Notes: generated by a model from the letters alone, not told the origin. 64,000 nucleotides of DNA from an uncultured Paracoccaceae bacterium (GCA_938002605.1 CALLAF010000017.1:101261-165260); one strand, 5' to 3'; positions 7,591 to 16,421 are shown, counted from the stretch's first letter. Numbers and translations: made by a program.

Positions 7591-7806
7591 ATGCGCCTAT
7601 TGTTAACGTCAATCCTAGTTATGACCGGTTCCGCCGCAGCGGCCCATCCCGGTCATTGGGCCGAAGCAGCTGGCCACGACCATTGGGCAGCGGGCATCGC
7701 GATCGGGTTGGCTGGTTTGGCGGCACTTTGGGGCGCGGCAAAAGGCAAGAAAGAAAAAGAAAACGTCGAAGAAGCCGAAGAAGAGCCTGAAGGCGAAGCT
7801 GCATGA
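7591..7806 (+). CDS. DUF6732-like small His-containing membrane protein
   Basis: A 71-residue protein beginning at the ATG at 7591, with GGAGA 6 nt upstream. It has a signal-like N-terminus ending in Ala-Ala-Ala-Ala, then HPGHWAEAAGHDHW with four histidines, then one membrane helix, and a short charged tail of mixed Lys and Glu. The layout (His-rich exported segment, then an anchoring helix) resembles small proteins placed beside cobalt or cobalamin genes in Rhodobacterales. The stop overlaps the cbiX start as ATGA, so the two are translationally coupled. Metal capture in the periplasm for CbiX is a reasonable guess but only that; the family name is from memory. Confidence 0.7.
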   Translation: MRLLLTSILVMTGSAAAAHPGHWAEAAGHDHWAAGIAIGLAGLAALWGAAKGKKEKENVEEAEEEPEGEAA

Positions 7807-9029
7807 AAACCGGGGTCATGATCTGCGGCCACGGGTCGCGCAGCCAGTCCGCCGTGGATGAATTTGCGACGCTAGCCGAAAAACTACCCGCCTATCTGCC
7901 GGATGATTGGCTGACAGACTATGGCTATCTCGAATTTGCGAACCCTGTGATCCGTGACGGGCTGGACCGTTTGCGTGATGCGGGTTGCGAACAGATTTTG
8001 GCGGTACCGGGGATGTTGTTTGCGGCGATGCACGCGAAAAACGATATCCCAACTGTGTTGAACACCTATGCGACCAAACATGGTGTCAAGGTCAGCTATG
8101 GCCGCGAACTGGGTGTTGATCCCAAGATGATCGCTGCCGCTGCTGACCGCATCCAAGAAGCCGTCGATCAAGCCAATGCAGATCATGGTGCGCTGCCACT
8201 GACGGAAACCTGTTTGGTTGTGATTGGGCGCGGCGCATCCGACCCGGATGCCAATGGTAATGTGTCCAAGGTCGCGCGCATGCTACAAGAGGGCATGGGC
8301 TTTGGTTGGTGCGAGGTCGGCTATTCTGGTGTGACCTTCCCGTTGGTCGAGCCCTGTCTGACACATGTTGCGATGTTGCCCTATAAGCGGGTTATCGTTT
8401 TCCCCTATTTCTTATTCTCAGGTATTTTGATCGACCGGATTTACGGTTTCACCGATCAGGTCGCGGCTGAACATCCGGGGATCGACTTCGTCAAAGCTGG
8501 TTACTTGGGTGATCACCCAAAGGTGCTTGAAACCTTTGCCGAACGGATCATGGAGCAAAACAGCGACACACCGCCACCCAATTGCGGGATTTGCGGCTAT
8601 CGCAGCCAGGTGCTCGCGCTTGAAGACGGTAAAAACCACGCGATCTCTGTCGAAGAACGCAGCCATCCTGCCTTTGGTGCAGTGCCCCCACCCACCTGCG
8701 TTTTGTGCAAATACCGGACCCAAGTTCTTGGCTTTGAGGCCGAGGTCGGCGCGGTTCAAGAAAGCCACCACCACCACGTCGAAGGCCAAGGGGCCAATGC
8801 GCCTGGGTCAAACGTGTCCGATTGCCAGTTGTGTGATCTATTCTGTACCGGGATGTGCCGGTTAGAAGCGACGCACGATCACGATCACCACCATCATGAT
8901 CACCACCATGATCATACACATCACCACCACCATCATGATCACGACCACGATCATCATCACGCAGTCTATCCGCATGCTGATCACCCGCATGGCCCTGAAA
9001 GTGCGCGTAAATCACCGGCGAAACCCTGA
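7803..9029 (+). CDS. cbiX: Sirohydrochlorin cobaltochelatase CbiX, long form with Cys and poly-His tail
   Basis: A 408-residue protein. Residues 1-270 form two chelatase half-domains: the first has CGHGSRS with H10, the second VIGRGASDPDAN. Together they insert Co(II) into sirohydrochlorin. The C-terminal 130 residues hold three Cys motifs (CGIC, CVLC, and CQLC...FCTGMC) and then a tail with about two dozen histidines interleaved with Asp between residues 358 and 398. The CbiX-long type of Bacillus megaterium is known to have a His-rich end and a 4Fe-4S site in an MxCxxC motif. The three-motif arrangement here looks like an expanded version. The gene starts by ATGA overlap with the DUF6732 gene and is followed 2 nt later by cobH. 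Confidence 0.9.
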   Translation: MKTGVMICGHGSRSQSAVDEFATLAEKLPAYLPDDWLTDYGYLEFANPVIRDGLDRLRDAGCEQILAVPGMLFAAMHAKNDIPTVLNTYATKHGVKVSYGRELGVDPKMIAAAADRIQEAVDQANADHGALPLTETCLVVIGRGASDPDANGNVSKVARMLQEGMGFGWCEVGYSGVTFPLVEPCLTHVAMLPYKRVIVFPYFLFSGILIDRIYGFTDQVAAEHPGIDFVKAGYLGDHPKVLETFAERIMEQNSDTPPPNCGICGYRSQVLALEDGKNHAISVEERSHPAFGAVPPPTCVLCKYRTQVLGFEAEVGAVQESHHHHVEGQGANAPGSNVSDCQLCDLFCTGMCRLEATHDHDHHHHDHHHDHTHHHHHHDHDHDHHHAVYPHADHPHGPESARKSPAKP

Positions 9030-9031
9030 TT

Positions 9032-9667
9032 ATGCGCCCTTATGAAAAAGACCCAAACGCGATTTACGCGCAAAGCTTCGCTACCGTGCGCGCAGAGGCA
9101 CGGTTGGAGCGTTTCGCGCCTGATATGCGTCCTTTGATCACGCGGGTCATTCACGCCTGCGGCATGGTTGAGGTCGCAGATCGTTTGGCGTTTTCTGCGG
9201 ATGCTTATGCTAGGGGTCACGCGGCCTTGCAGGCTGGCGCGCCGATCCTGTGCGATTGCGAAATGGTTGGGGCGGGCATTATCCGTCGTTACCTGCCCGC
9301 AAATAATGATGTCATTGTGACCTTGAACCGTGACGGTGTTCCCGCCCGAGCTGCCGACATTGGCAATACGCGGTCAGCAGCGGCTGTAGAGCTGTGGCAA
9401 GAGCACCTTGAAGGCGCTGTTGTGGCCATTGGCAATGCGCCAACAGCCTTGTTTCACTTGCTTGAATTGCTAGACGCTGGTTGGCCCAAACCGGCTGTTA
9501 TCCTTGGGTTCCCTGTGGGGTTTGTTGGGGCTGCAGAAAGCAAGGCCGAATTGGCCGCGAACCCACGTGGTTGCGATTACGTCGCGCTGCGCGGGCGGCG
9601 CGGCGGGTCTGCGATTGCTTCGGCTGCGGTGAATGCGCTGGCGGCAGGGTTGCCCGAAGATGGCTGA
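9032..9667 (+). CDS. cobH: Precorrin-8X methylmutase
   Basis: A 211-residue cytosolic enzyme that moves the C-11 methyl group to C-12, giving hydrogenobyrinic (or cobyrinic) acid. The catalytic His is H41 in RVIHACGM. The ILCDCEMVGAGI segment, TRSAAAVE and IGNAPTALF followed by GFPVGFVGAAESK are all family hallmarks, and the length is normal. The gene lies 2 nt after cbiX and overlaps cobL by 8 nt, so it belongs to the corrin operon. Confidence 0.95.
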   Translation: MRPYEKDPNAIYAQSFATVRAEARLERFAPDMRPLITRVIHACGMVEVADRLAFSADAYARGHAALQAGAPILCDCEMVGAGIIRRYLPANNDVIVTLNRDGVPARAADIGNTRSAAAVELWQEHLEGAVVAIGNAPTALFHLLELLDAGWPKPAVILGFPVGFVGAAESKAELAANPRGCDYVALRGRRGGSAIASAAVNALAAGLPEDG

Positions 9668-10862
9668 ACCTTGGTTGCATATCGTCGGTATTGGTGAGGA
9701 CGGATTGGATGGGCTGACCCCGGCGACCCGCGCCGTGGTCGCGGCCGCCGAAGTGATCATTGGTGGCAAACGCCATCACGCGCTTGCCGCGAACAAACAT
9801 GCCCAACAGATTGCATGGCCTTCGCCGTTTGATGCGATGGTTGACACGATTAATGGATTGCGCGGACGCCGTGCGGTGATCTTGGTCACGGGTGATCCGC
9901 TGTGGTTTTCAGTTGGGGCGCGTATAGGGCGGGCGATTGATCCGTCAGAAATCATCTACCACCCGCAACTCTCGGCGTTTCAATTAGCAGCGGCGCGCAT
10001 GGGCTGGTCTCTACCAGATGTTGAAACTTTGACTGTTCACGGGCGCCCGGTTGAACAAATGATCGCCTTTATCCAGCCGGATGCCCGGCTGTTGGTGCTG
10101 ACCACCGGGGCAGAGACGCCAGCGCAAATCGCCGCGTTTTTGACTGAACGGGGCTTTGGTAAATCGCGCATGTCGGTTCTGGCCGCGATGGGTGGCAAAG
10201 ACGAAGCACGGTTTGACGGCATTGCCGAAGATTGGCATCACACGGTGCCCGCGTTCAATACGTTGGCCGTTGAATGTATTGCTGCCCCTGATGCGGCGCT
10301 TTTGCCGCGTGTGCCGGGGCTCGCGGATAATCTGTTTCAGTCCGACGGCACCATGACCAAGCAAGAGGTGCGCGCAGCTACTGTCGCCAAGCTCATGCCG
10401 ATGCGCGGCGCGCTGTTGTGGGATATCGGGTCGGGTTGCGGGTCGGTTGCTATCGAATGGATGCGCGCGGCGCGCTATGCGCGGGCGATCGGAATTGAAC
10501 CGCGCGCTGATCGGCGCAGCATGGCGGCAGCGAATGCGCTGGCGCTTGGCGCACCAAAGCTGGCGTTGGTTGATGGCACCGTACCAGAGGCACTGGCTGG
10601 ACTTGATGCCCCAGATGCGATCTTTATCGGCGGTGGCCTGAGCGTTGAAACTTTCACAACGGCATGGGCTGCGCTGCGCCCGTTGGGGCGTTTGGTGGCA
10701 AATGCCGTCACGCTTGAAAGCGAAGCTATGTTGATTGCGCTTCACAAAGAATACGGCGGTGATTTGGTGAAAATCGCAACGCACCGGGCAGAGCCTGTCG
10801 GGCGGCTGACTGGTTGGCGTCCAGCGATGCCCGTCACACAGTGGAGCCTTGTGAAACGATGA
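9660..10862 (+). CDS. cobL: Precorrin-6Y C5,15-methyltransferase (decarboxylating), CbiE-CbiT fusion
   Basis: A 400-residue bifunctional enzyme. The N-terminal half (about 1-200) is a CbiE-type uroporphyrin-III C-methyltransferase domain beginning HIVGIGEDGLDGL, with VTGDPLWFSVG. The C-terminal half (about 215-400) is a CbiT Rossmann methyltransferase with LWDIGSGCGSVAIEW and IFIGGG. It methylates C-5 and C-15 and decarboxylates the acetate at C-12. The start is the ATG at 9660, which overlaps the end of cobH; the frame stays open upstream but only inside cobH. The 3' end overlaps cobI by ATGA. Confidence 0.95.
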   Translation: MAEPWLHIVGIGEDGLDGLTPATRAVVAAAEVIIGGKRHHALAANKHAQQIAWPSPFDAMVDTINGLRGRRAVILVTGDPLWFSVGARIGRAIDPSEIIYHPQLSAFQLAAARMGWSLPDVETLTVHGRPVEQMIAFIQPDARLLVLTTGAETPAQIAAFLTERGFGKSRMSVLAAMGGKDEARFDGIAEDWHHTVPAFNTLAVECIAAPDAALLPRVPGLADNLFQSDGTMTKQEVRAATVAKLMPMRGALLWDIGSGCGSVAIEWMRAARYARAIGIEPRADRRSMAAANALALGAPKLALVDGTVPEALAGLDAPDAIFIGGGLSVETFTTAWAALRPLGRLVANAVTLESEAMLIALHKEYGGDLVKIATHRAEPVGRLTGWRPAMPVTQWSLVKR

Positions 10863-11560
10863 CTGGGATTTTGTATGGTGTCGGGCTGGGGCCCGGTGCG
10901 ACAGACTTGATGACCTTGCGCGCGGCGCGGCTGATTGAAAACACAGGCGTGATCGCATACCCGTCGCTGGCGGGTGGCGATAGTTTTGCCCGCGCGATTG
11001 CTGCTGATTTGATTGCGCCGGGCGCACAAGAAATCATCATGGACGTGCCCATGACGGTTGAACGGGCCCCTGCGCAAGCGGCCTATGATCAAGGGGCCGC
11101 GCAGATCGCGGCGGCACTTGATGCTGGCCAAGATGTTGTCTGCCTTTGCGAAGGTGACCCGTTTTTCTACGGTTCTTTTATGTATTTGTACGCACGTCTG
11201 TCAGGACAGTATCGGGTCGAAGTCGTGCCCGGTGTGACATCAATCACCGCCTGTGCCGCGCGTGCGGGCATGCCGCTGGCTGCGCGCAATGAGCGGCTGA
11301 CAGTCCTGCCGGGGCCGCTGCCCTCTGACGAATTGCGCAGCCGTATCGATGGGGCCGAAAGTGTCGTGATCATGAAGGTCGGACGGCATATCGCAAAGAT
11401 TCGCGCCGTGATCGCTGATCTTGGGCTGACCGATCAAGCCACCTATGTGGAACGCGCAACATTGCCGCAAGAAGTCGTGCTGCCACTGTCTGAGGCCCCA
11501 GAAAAGGCCCCGTATTTTTCTATGATTTTGCTTACAAAAGGGGCCGATCCATGGCTTTGA
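10859..11560 (+). CDS. cobI: Precorrin-2 C20-methyltransferase
   Basis: A 233-residue SAM-dependent uroporphyrin methyltransferase-fold protein. The N-terminus YGVGLGPGATDLMTLRA and the CLCEGDPFFYGSFMYLY and VVPGVTSI motifs match CobI/CbiL. It methylates C-20 of precorrin-2 (or its cobalt form) early in ring synthesis. The start ATG at 10859 overlaps the cobL stop as ATGA; the 3' end overlaps the next gene by 10 nt. Whether the physiological substrate already carries cobalt depends on whether CbiX acts first, which its presence in the same operon suggests. Confidence 0.94.
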   Translation: MTGILYGVGLGPGATDLMTLRAARLIENTGVIAYPSLAGGDSFARAIAADLIAPGAQEIIMDVPMTVERAPAQAAYDQGAAQIAAALDAGQDVVCLCEGDPFFYGSFMYLYARLSGQYRVEVVPGVTSITACAARAGMPLAARNERLTVLPGPLPSDELRSRIDGAESVVIMKVGRHIAKIRAVIADLGLTDQATYVERATLPQEVVLPLSEAPEKAPYFSMILLTKGADPWL

Positions 11561-13356
11561 AACCTGTCGTTCTGGCGTTGTCCCAATCTGGTGAAGCCAC
11601 CGCGCACCGCGTCGCCGCAGCCATCGGGGCGCAAGTTCACGGGCGCGCGGACCGTGTCACAAAGGCCGATGCGTTTTTTCCTAACGCACTTGATCATGCG
11701 CGCGATCTTTTCGCGGCGGGCGTGCCGATCATTGGGGTTTGTGCATCGGGTATTTTGATCCGCGCCGTGGCCCCGCTTCTGGCGGATAAAACCACGGAAC
11801 CGCCTGTTGTTTCCGTGTCAGATGATGGCGGTGTCGTGGTCTCATTGCTGGGTGGTCACCGCGGCGCGAACCGCTTGGCGCGTCAAATTGCTGATGCTTT
11901 GGGCGGCGAGGCCGCTGTAACCACGGCGGGTGATGTCGCGCTTGGCGTGGCCTTGGATGAACCGCCCGCAGGCTACCGTTTGCACAATCCGCAAGACGCG
12001 AAATCTGTGATGGCGGCATTGCTTGGCGGTGGTGGTGTGACTTTTACCGACGAAGACTTGTTTGATGTCGCATTGCCCGATGGCGGCGAGGTTGAGATAC
12101 TCGTGACCGAAGCTAGCAGTGCAGGCGGCCCAGATAAGCTTGTCTACCACCCGCAGCGGTTTGCGCTTGGATTGGGCTGTGCGCGCAATGCGGACCCGCA
12201 AGAAATGTGGGACCATGTTTTAGGGGCGCTTGAAGCGGCAGATGTGGCCCCCGGTGCGATTGCTTGCGTGGCGTCGATTGATTTGAAGGCGGATGAACCC
12301 GCGATTATCGACGTGGCCGCGCGATTGGGTGTGCCGTTACGTGTGTTCACCGCAGTGGAGTTAGAGGCCGAAACCCCCCGCCTTGCGAACCCATCTGATG
12401 TCGTTTTCGCCGAGGTTGGCTGCCATGGTGTATCCGAAGGGGCAGCGCTGGCCGCAGCGGGGGCGGGCGCGGAATTGTCCGTCGCAAAAAGTAAAACCGC
12501 AAACACCACCTGCGCCGTGGCCCGTGCAGAAGAGCCGATTACCCAGATGCAGGGACGGGCGCGTGGTAAGTTGTCAATCGTCGGTATCGGTCCTGGGCAG
12601 GCGACATGGCGCACGCCCGAAGTGTCCAAGCTTGTGTCTGACGCCGAAGAACTGGTTGGTTACGGGCTTTACATTGATTTGCTTGGGCCATTGGCGATTG
12701 GCAAAGAACGGTCCGATTTCCCGCTTGGTGGCGAAGAAGATCGCTGTCGCTATGCGCTGGAACAAGCGGGCAAAGGCAAGAATGTCGCGCTGGTTTGCTC
12801 CGGCGATGCCGGGATTTATGCGATGGGCGCGCTGGTGTTTGAGTTGCTGGATCGCGGCCCAGAACAGATGGGCGTGTCCGACGCAGCCCGTCGGGTTGAA
12901 GTGCAGTGTTCGCCGGGTGTCAGCGCTTTGCAAGGGGCTGCTGCGCGGGCAGGCGCGCCGTTGGGCCATGATTTTTGTGCGATCTCTCTGTCAGACCTGC
13001 TGACACCGCGCGAAGATATTGTGAAGCGGTTGAAAGCCGCAGCCGAAGGCGATTTTGTGATCGCGTTTTATAACCCGGTGTCTATGCGCCGCCGCACGTT
13101 GTTAGCCGAGGCACGTGACATCTTGTTGCAACATCGCCCCGCAGACACGCCTGTGATGCTTGCGTCGTCACTGGGACGACCCGAGGAACACGTGCGCTAT
13201 CGCCGTTTGGATGAATTGCAGGTCGATGAAGTTGATATGTTGACCGTCGTGCTGATCGGATCGTCACATTCAAAACTGGCGCAAATGGGCACGGGCCCAC
13301 GTATGTACACCCCGCGTGGTTATGCGCGCAAAATTGATGGTGATCTGGCGGAGTGA
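11551..13356 (+). CDS. cobJ: CbiG-CobJ fusion: cobalt-precorrin-5A hydrolase domain plus precorrin-3B C17-methyltransferase
   Basis: A 601-residue two-domain protein. Residues 1 to about 325 are CbiG-like (N-terminal AHRVAAAIG region, a central part with ISDDGGVVVSLLGGH-type sequence, and a C-terminal part with ELSVAKSK). From about residue 339 it is a CobJ/CbiH methyltransferase, with IVGIGPG, CSGDAGIYAMG, SPGVSALQGAAARAGAPLG and FYNPVS. CbiH/CobJ carries out C-17 methylation and ring contraction; CbiG opens the lactone and releases acetaldehyde in the cobalt-early route. The fusion, together with CbiX, argues for a cobalt-early or hybrid pathway. Its ATG overlaps the end of cobI. Confidence 0.92.
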   Translation: MALKPVVLALSQSGEATAHRVAAAIGAQVHGRADRVTKADAFFPNALDHARDLFAAGVPIIGVCASGILIRAVAPLLADKTTEPPVVSVSDDGGVVVSLLGGHRGANRLARQIADALGGEAAVTTAGDVALGVALDEPPAGYRLHNPQDAKSVMAALLGGGGVTFTDEDLFDVALPDGGEVEILVTEASSAGGPDKLVYHPQRFALGLGCARNADPQEMWDHVLGALEAADVAPGAIACVASIDLKADEPAIIDVAARLGVPLRVFTAVELEAETPRLANPSDVVFAEVGCHGVSEGAALAAAGAGAELSVAKSKTANTTCAVARAEEPITQMQGRARGKLSIVGIGPGQATWRTPEVSKLVSDAEELVGYGLYIDLLGPLAIGKERSDFPLGGEEDRCRYALEQAGKGKNVALVCSGDAGIYAMGALVFELLDRGPEQMGVSDAARRVEVQCSPGVSALQGAAARAGAPLGHDFCAISLSDLLTPREDIVKRLKAAAEGDFVIAFYNPVSMRRRTLLAEARDILLQHRPADTPVMLASSLGRPEEHVRYRRLDELQVDEVDMLTVVLIGSSHSKLAQMGTGPRMYTPRGYARKIDGDLAE

Positions 13357-13409
13357 CGCTTTTTCGCGATTGCGAAAGGCGCCCCACCCGCCATCCCAAG
13401 GAGACGAAA

Positions 13410-14177
13410 ATGACAGTTTATTTTATCGGTGCAGGTCCTGGTGATCCTGAACTATTGACGCTCAAGGCCGCGCGGGTGATTGGGGAATGCCCTGTGTGCC
13501 TATACGCGGGGTCTTTGGTTCCGGAGGCCGTTGTCGCTTGCGCCCCCGAAGGTGCGCTGGTCATGGATACGGCCCCGATGGTCCTTGAAGAAACCCACGC
13601 ACAAATTGTGGCAGCGCATGCTGAAGGCAAGAACGTAGCACGTGTCCATTCCGGTGATCCATCGCTTTATGGCGCAATCGCTGAACAAATTCGGCGTTTG
13701 AAGGCCGATGGCATTGATTATGAGATTATCCCGGGCGTACCTGCATATGCGGCGGCTGCTGCTGCGTTAGGGACTGAGTTAACCGTACCAGAGGTCACGC
13801 AATCAATCGTTTTGACACGTGTTTCAATGCAATCGACCGGCATGCCGGCAGGTGAGACGCTTGCTAATTTCGCGCAGACTGGCGCGACTTTGGCGATCCA
13901 TCTCGGTATTCGTGCGCTACGTGAGATTGAGCGTGAACTGACCCCACATTATGGTGAAGATTGCGCTGTTGCAGTTGTTTACCGCGTCGGTTGGCCAGAT
14001 CAAATGATTATTCGTGGTACGCTCAAGGATATCCGCGCAAAAGTACGGCCTGCGAAGCTGACGCGCACAGCGTTGATCCTTGTTGGCCCTGCTCTGGGGG
14101 AAACGCATGGGTTCCCTGATTCCGCGCTTTATGATGCGACGAAGCCTCATGTGTTGCGCCCGGAACGTACGGTTTAA
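13410..14177 (+). CDS. cobM: Precorrin-4 C11-methyltransferase
   Basis: A 255-residue enzyme starting at the ATG at 13410, which has a strong AAGGAGACGAAA site; the open frame upstream to 13353 is non-coding by context. FIGAGPGDPELLTLKAARV is a textbook CobM/CbiF N-terminus, followed by VARVHSGDPSLYGAI and IPGVPAYAAAAAALG. It methylates C-11 of (cobalt-)precorrin-4. It is the last gene of the ring operon, separated from cobJ by 53 nt containing a small TTTCGC-GATT-GCGAAA hairpin (13362-13377). Confidence 0.95.
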   Translation: MTVYFIGAGPGDPELLTLKAARVIGECPVCLYAGSLVPEAVVACAPEGALVMDTAPMVLEETHAQIVAAHAEGKNVARVHSGDPSLYGAIAEQIRRLKADGIDYEIIPGVPAYAAAAAALGTELTVPEVTQSIVLTRVSMQSTGMPAGETLANFAQTGATLAIHLGIRALREIERELTPHYGEDCAVAVVYRVGWPDQMIIRGTLKDIRAKVRPAKLTRTALILVGPALGETHGFPDSALYDATKPHVLRPERTV

Positions 14178-14259
14178 GCCCTAAAATATCGATTTTATAA
14201 ATCGTAACTTGATGTTTACCATTGTCTGCGCATGCTAGAGGCGCAGGTGGAGGATGAAT

Positions 14260-14607
14260 ATGTATGAGTTTTTGCCAGAAGCAGTACGTCAGGGTCTTGA
14301 AGAGGCGCGTAAAGCTGCGTTGAAACGAAAAGACCGTTTGTCGGTGCATGACGGCGATGACACCTACCGTATTCGCAGGTTTTGGGACGGCGGGTTCGCG
14401 TTGGACCTATCCGGGTCTGACCGGCTACGCGGGCATGTTGATATCTATGACGGTCCAAAACATTTGTACCAATGTTTGGTGGTGTCATCGGTGGCCGAAG
14501 ACAATGAACGCGTGTTTGAATTCAAATGGTTGCGGCCGGTTACCGATGGGCCCGCCGCAGATTATGTGATGCCGGAATTCGCCCCAGCAGGTCTGCTGGA
14601 GCGTTAG
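14260..14607 (+). CDS. Conserved small protein of unknown function
   Basis: A 115-residue soluble protein with no signal peptide or membrane helix. The GGAGG at 14249-14253 touches the first ATG (14254), so initiation at the second ATG (14260), 6 nt downstream, is preferred. The N-terminal helix is basic (LEEARKAALKRK) and the rest is beta-rich and aromatic, with RIRRFWDGGFALD and HVDIYDGPKHLYQCLV. I do not recognise a named family; its look is that of small conserved Rhodobacterales proteins. It sits alone between cobM and a convergent lyase gene. Confidence 0.7.
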   Translation: MYEFLPEAVRQGLEEARKAALKRKDRLSVHDGDDTYRIRRFWDGGFALDLSGSDRLRGHVDIYDGPKHLYQCLVVSSVAEDNERVFEFKWLRPVTDGPAADYVMPEFAPAGLLER

Positions 14608-14614
14608 TTTTTCT

Positions 14615-15784
14615 TTACTGCAGATCTTTAAACGCCTTTTGCATCCGCGCGACGGCCTCTTCGATTTGCGCGCGGGGTGCCCCAAGGTTGAAGCGCAAAA
14701 AGCTATCGCCGCCCGCGCCGAAGCTTGGCCCGTGGTTCGCGGCGATCTTGGCTGTTTTTTCAACGCGCGCTGTGAATTCTTCGTGGCTCATGCCCGTATC
14801 TTTGAAATCGACCCAAGCCAAATACGTTGATTCGAGCTCCATTGACCGCAATCCGGGGATCGCATTGATGCCGGCGTCAAAGATTTTGCGATTTTCATTC
14901 AGGTATGTGCGCAGCGCATCTACCCAAGCCGCACCTGCGGGTGAATAGGCCGCTGTCGCCATGTGCAGCCCAAAGCTGTTGGGTGAAATGCCAAGTGCGG
15001 CCATGCGGCCCGCAAACTTTGCCCGCAGATCTGGATCGGCAATGATCACATTCCCAGAATGGCTACCTGCAATGTTAAAGGTTTTGGTGGTGGCGGTCAT
15101 CATCACCAAACGGTCCGCGATTCCATCGATCAATGGCATCGGGATATGGGTTTGACCGGGCATGGTTAGATCATGGTGAATTTCATCGGACACAAGGATC
15201 AGGTCGTGGCGCTTGGCAAAGGCGGCGACAGCTTCAAGTTCATCCTTGGTCCAAACCCGACCACCCGGGTTATGTGGCGAACACAGGATTAGCATACGTT
15301 CGTTGCCAAGCATTTGCGCATCATAGGCGTCAAAATCCATCTCGTAGCGGCCGTCGTTATTGACCAGCTCGCATTCAACGACTTGGCGATTAGCAGCATG
15401 AATGACGCGGGCAAAGGCGTGATAAACGGGGGTAAACAGGACAACGCCATCGCCGGGCTGCGTAAAGGCGTCTATGCAAAGACCGGTGCCGTTAACCAGC
15501 CCATGTGTCGTGAAAATCCAGCTAGGGTCAATCGCCCAACCGTGGCGTTCTTTCATCCACCATTGAATGGCACTGCGATATTTGCTTTCGTCGCCGAAAT
15601 AGCCGTAAACTCCGTGATCGACCATGTCCTGAAGGGCTTTTTGGATTGGGTCGGCCGCGCGAAATTCCATATCAGCAACCCACATCGCAAGCCCATCATC
15701 CGGAGAGACGCCAAAGATGTCTTCCATCGCATCCCATTTGACACAGTGGGTATTGCGGCGATCAATGGGGGTGTCGAATGTCAT
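14615..15784 (-). CDS. Cystathionine beta-lyase / C-S lyase, PatB/MalY type
   Basis: A 389-residue fold-type I PLP enzyme. It has the MalY/PatB opening DRRNTHCVKWD and MWVADMEF, the LCSPHNPGGRVW segment, SDEIHHDL with the PLP-ring Asp, and TATTKTFNIAG with the Schiff-base Lys. It cleaves C-S bonds of cystathionine or cysteine conjugates to give thiol, pyruvate and ammonia. The start is the ATG at 15784, which has AAAGGAC upstream; the longer open frame to 15922 would run into the divergent def gene. It is a monocistronic unit in sequence context. Confidence 0.88.
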   Translation of the reverse strand: MTFDTPIDRRNTHCVKWDAMEDIFGVSPDDGLAMWVADMEFRAADPIQKALQDMVDHGVYGYFGDESKYRSAIQWWMKERHGWAIDPSWIFTTHGLVNGTGLCIDAFTQPGDGVVLFTPVYHAFARVIHAANRQVVECELVNNDGRYEMDFDAYDAQMLGNERMLILCSPHNPGGRVWTKDELEAVAAFAKRHDLILVSDEIHHDLTMPGQTHIPMPLIDGIADRLVMMTATTKTFNIAGSHSGNVIIADPDLRAKFAGRMAALGISPNSFGLHMATAAYSPAGAAWVDALRTYLNENRKIFDAGINAIPGLRSMELESTYLAWVDFKDTGMSHEEFTARVEKTAKIAANHGPSFGAGGDSFLRFNLGAPRAQIEEAVARMQKAFKDLQ

Positions 15785-15895
15785 AGGCTTGTCCTTTTGC
15801 TTTTGCTGCACGTTGGCGCAGATGAACGACCTGTTGCAAGGGCGATATTGTACCCTTTGCTTGCGATACATCGGCAGACAGATTAGATCACCGAC

Positions 15896-16417
15896 ATGAC
15901 AGTTAGAAATATCCTTATTCACCCTGACCCGCGGCTCAAGAAGGTGACAGATCCTGTTGCTTCGGTGTCCGATGACATTCGGCGTTTGGCCGATGACATG
16001 TTGGAAACCATGTATGACGCGCCCGGTATCGGTTTGGCTGCGCCGCAGGTTGCAAAGATGCTGCGTATGATCGTGATGGATTGCGCAAAAGAAGAAGACG
16101 CAACGCCAGAGCCAATGGTTTTGATCAACCCGCAGGTGGTCTGGTCGTCAGAAGATCGTAACGTCTATGATGAAGGGTGCCTGTCGATCCCGGACCAATA
16201 TGCCGAAGTCGAACGCCCGGCCGAGGTCGAAGTCGAATGGATGACCCTTGACGGAAAGACCCAGCGCGAAAAGTTTGATGGGCTCTGGGCGACTTGCGTG
16301 CAACATGAGATCGACCATTTGGATGGAAAGCTGTTTATCGACTATCTCAAACCGCTCAAACGCCAGATGATCACGCGCAAGATGCAAAAGCTCAAACGCG
16401 AAATGGCGCGGGGCTAG
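15896..16417 (+). CDS. def: Peptide deformylase, complete active site
   Basis: A 173-residue iron-dependent deformylase that removes the formyl group from nascent Met. All three motifs are intact: GIGLAAPQV (about 44-52), EGCLSIP with metal-ligand C95, and QHEIDHL with H137, catalytic E138 and H141. The C-terminal helix with basic residues (KRQMITRKMQKLKREMARG) is typical of alphaproteobacterial type 1 enzymes. It is the first of three tandem deformylase-family genes and is probably the housekeeping one; fmt follows a few genes downstream. Confidence 0.95.
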   Translation: MTVRNILIHPDPRLKKVTDPVASVSDDIRRLADDMLETMYDAPGIGLAAPQVAKMLRMIVMDCAKEEDATPEPMVLINPQVVWSSEDRNVYDEGCLSIPDQYAEVERPAEVEVEWMTLDGKTQREKFDGLWATCVQHEIDHLDGKLFIDYLKPLKRQMITRKMQKLKREMARG

Positions 16418-16421
16418 GGTT

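Noticed and set aside
7165..7790. Long open frames on both strands around the gpgS end and the leader
   Set aside because: They overlap gpgS or the DUF6732 gene in other frames and have compositions typical of antisense reading.
8880..8960. Tandem repeat in the CbiX tail as a possible mobile or CRISPR-like repeat
   Set aside because: The short GATCAC/CACCAT repeats simply encode the His/Asp tail.
10011..11027. 338-codon minus-strand open frame across cobL and cobI
   Set aside because: It is antisense to two well-identified genes and is rich in Arg, Ser and His as expected for a shadow frame.
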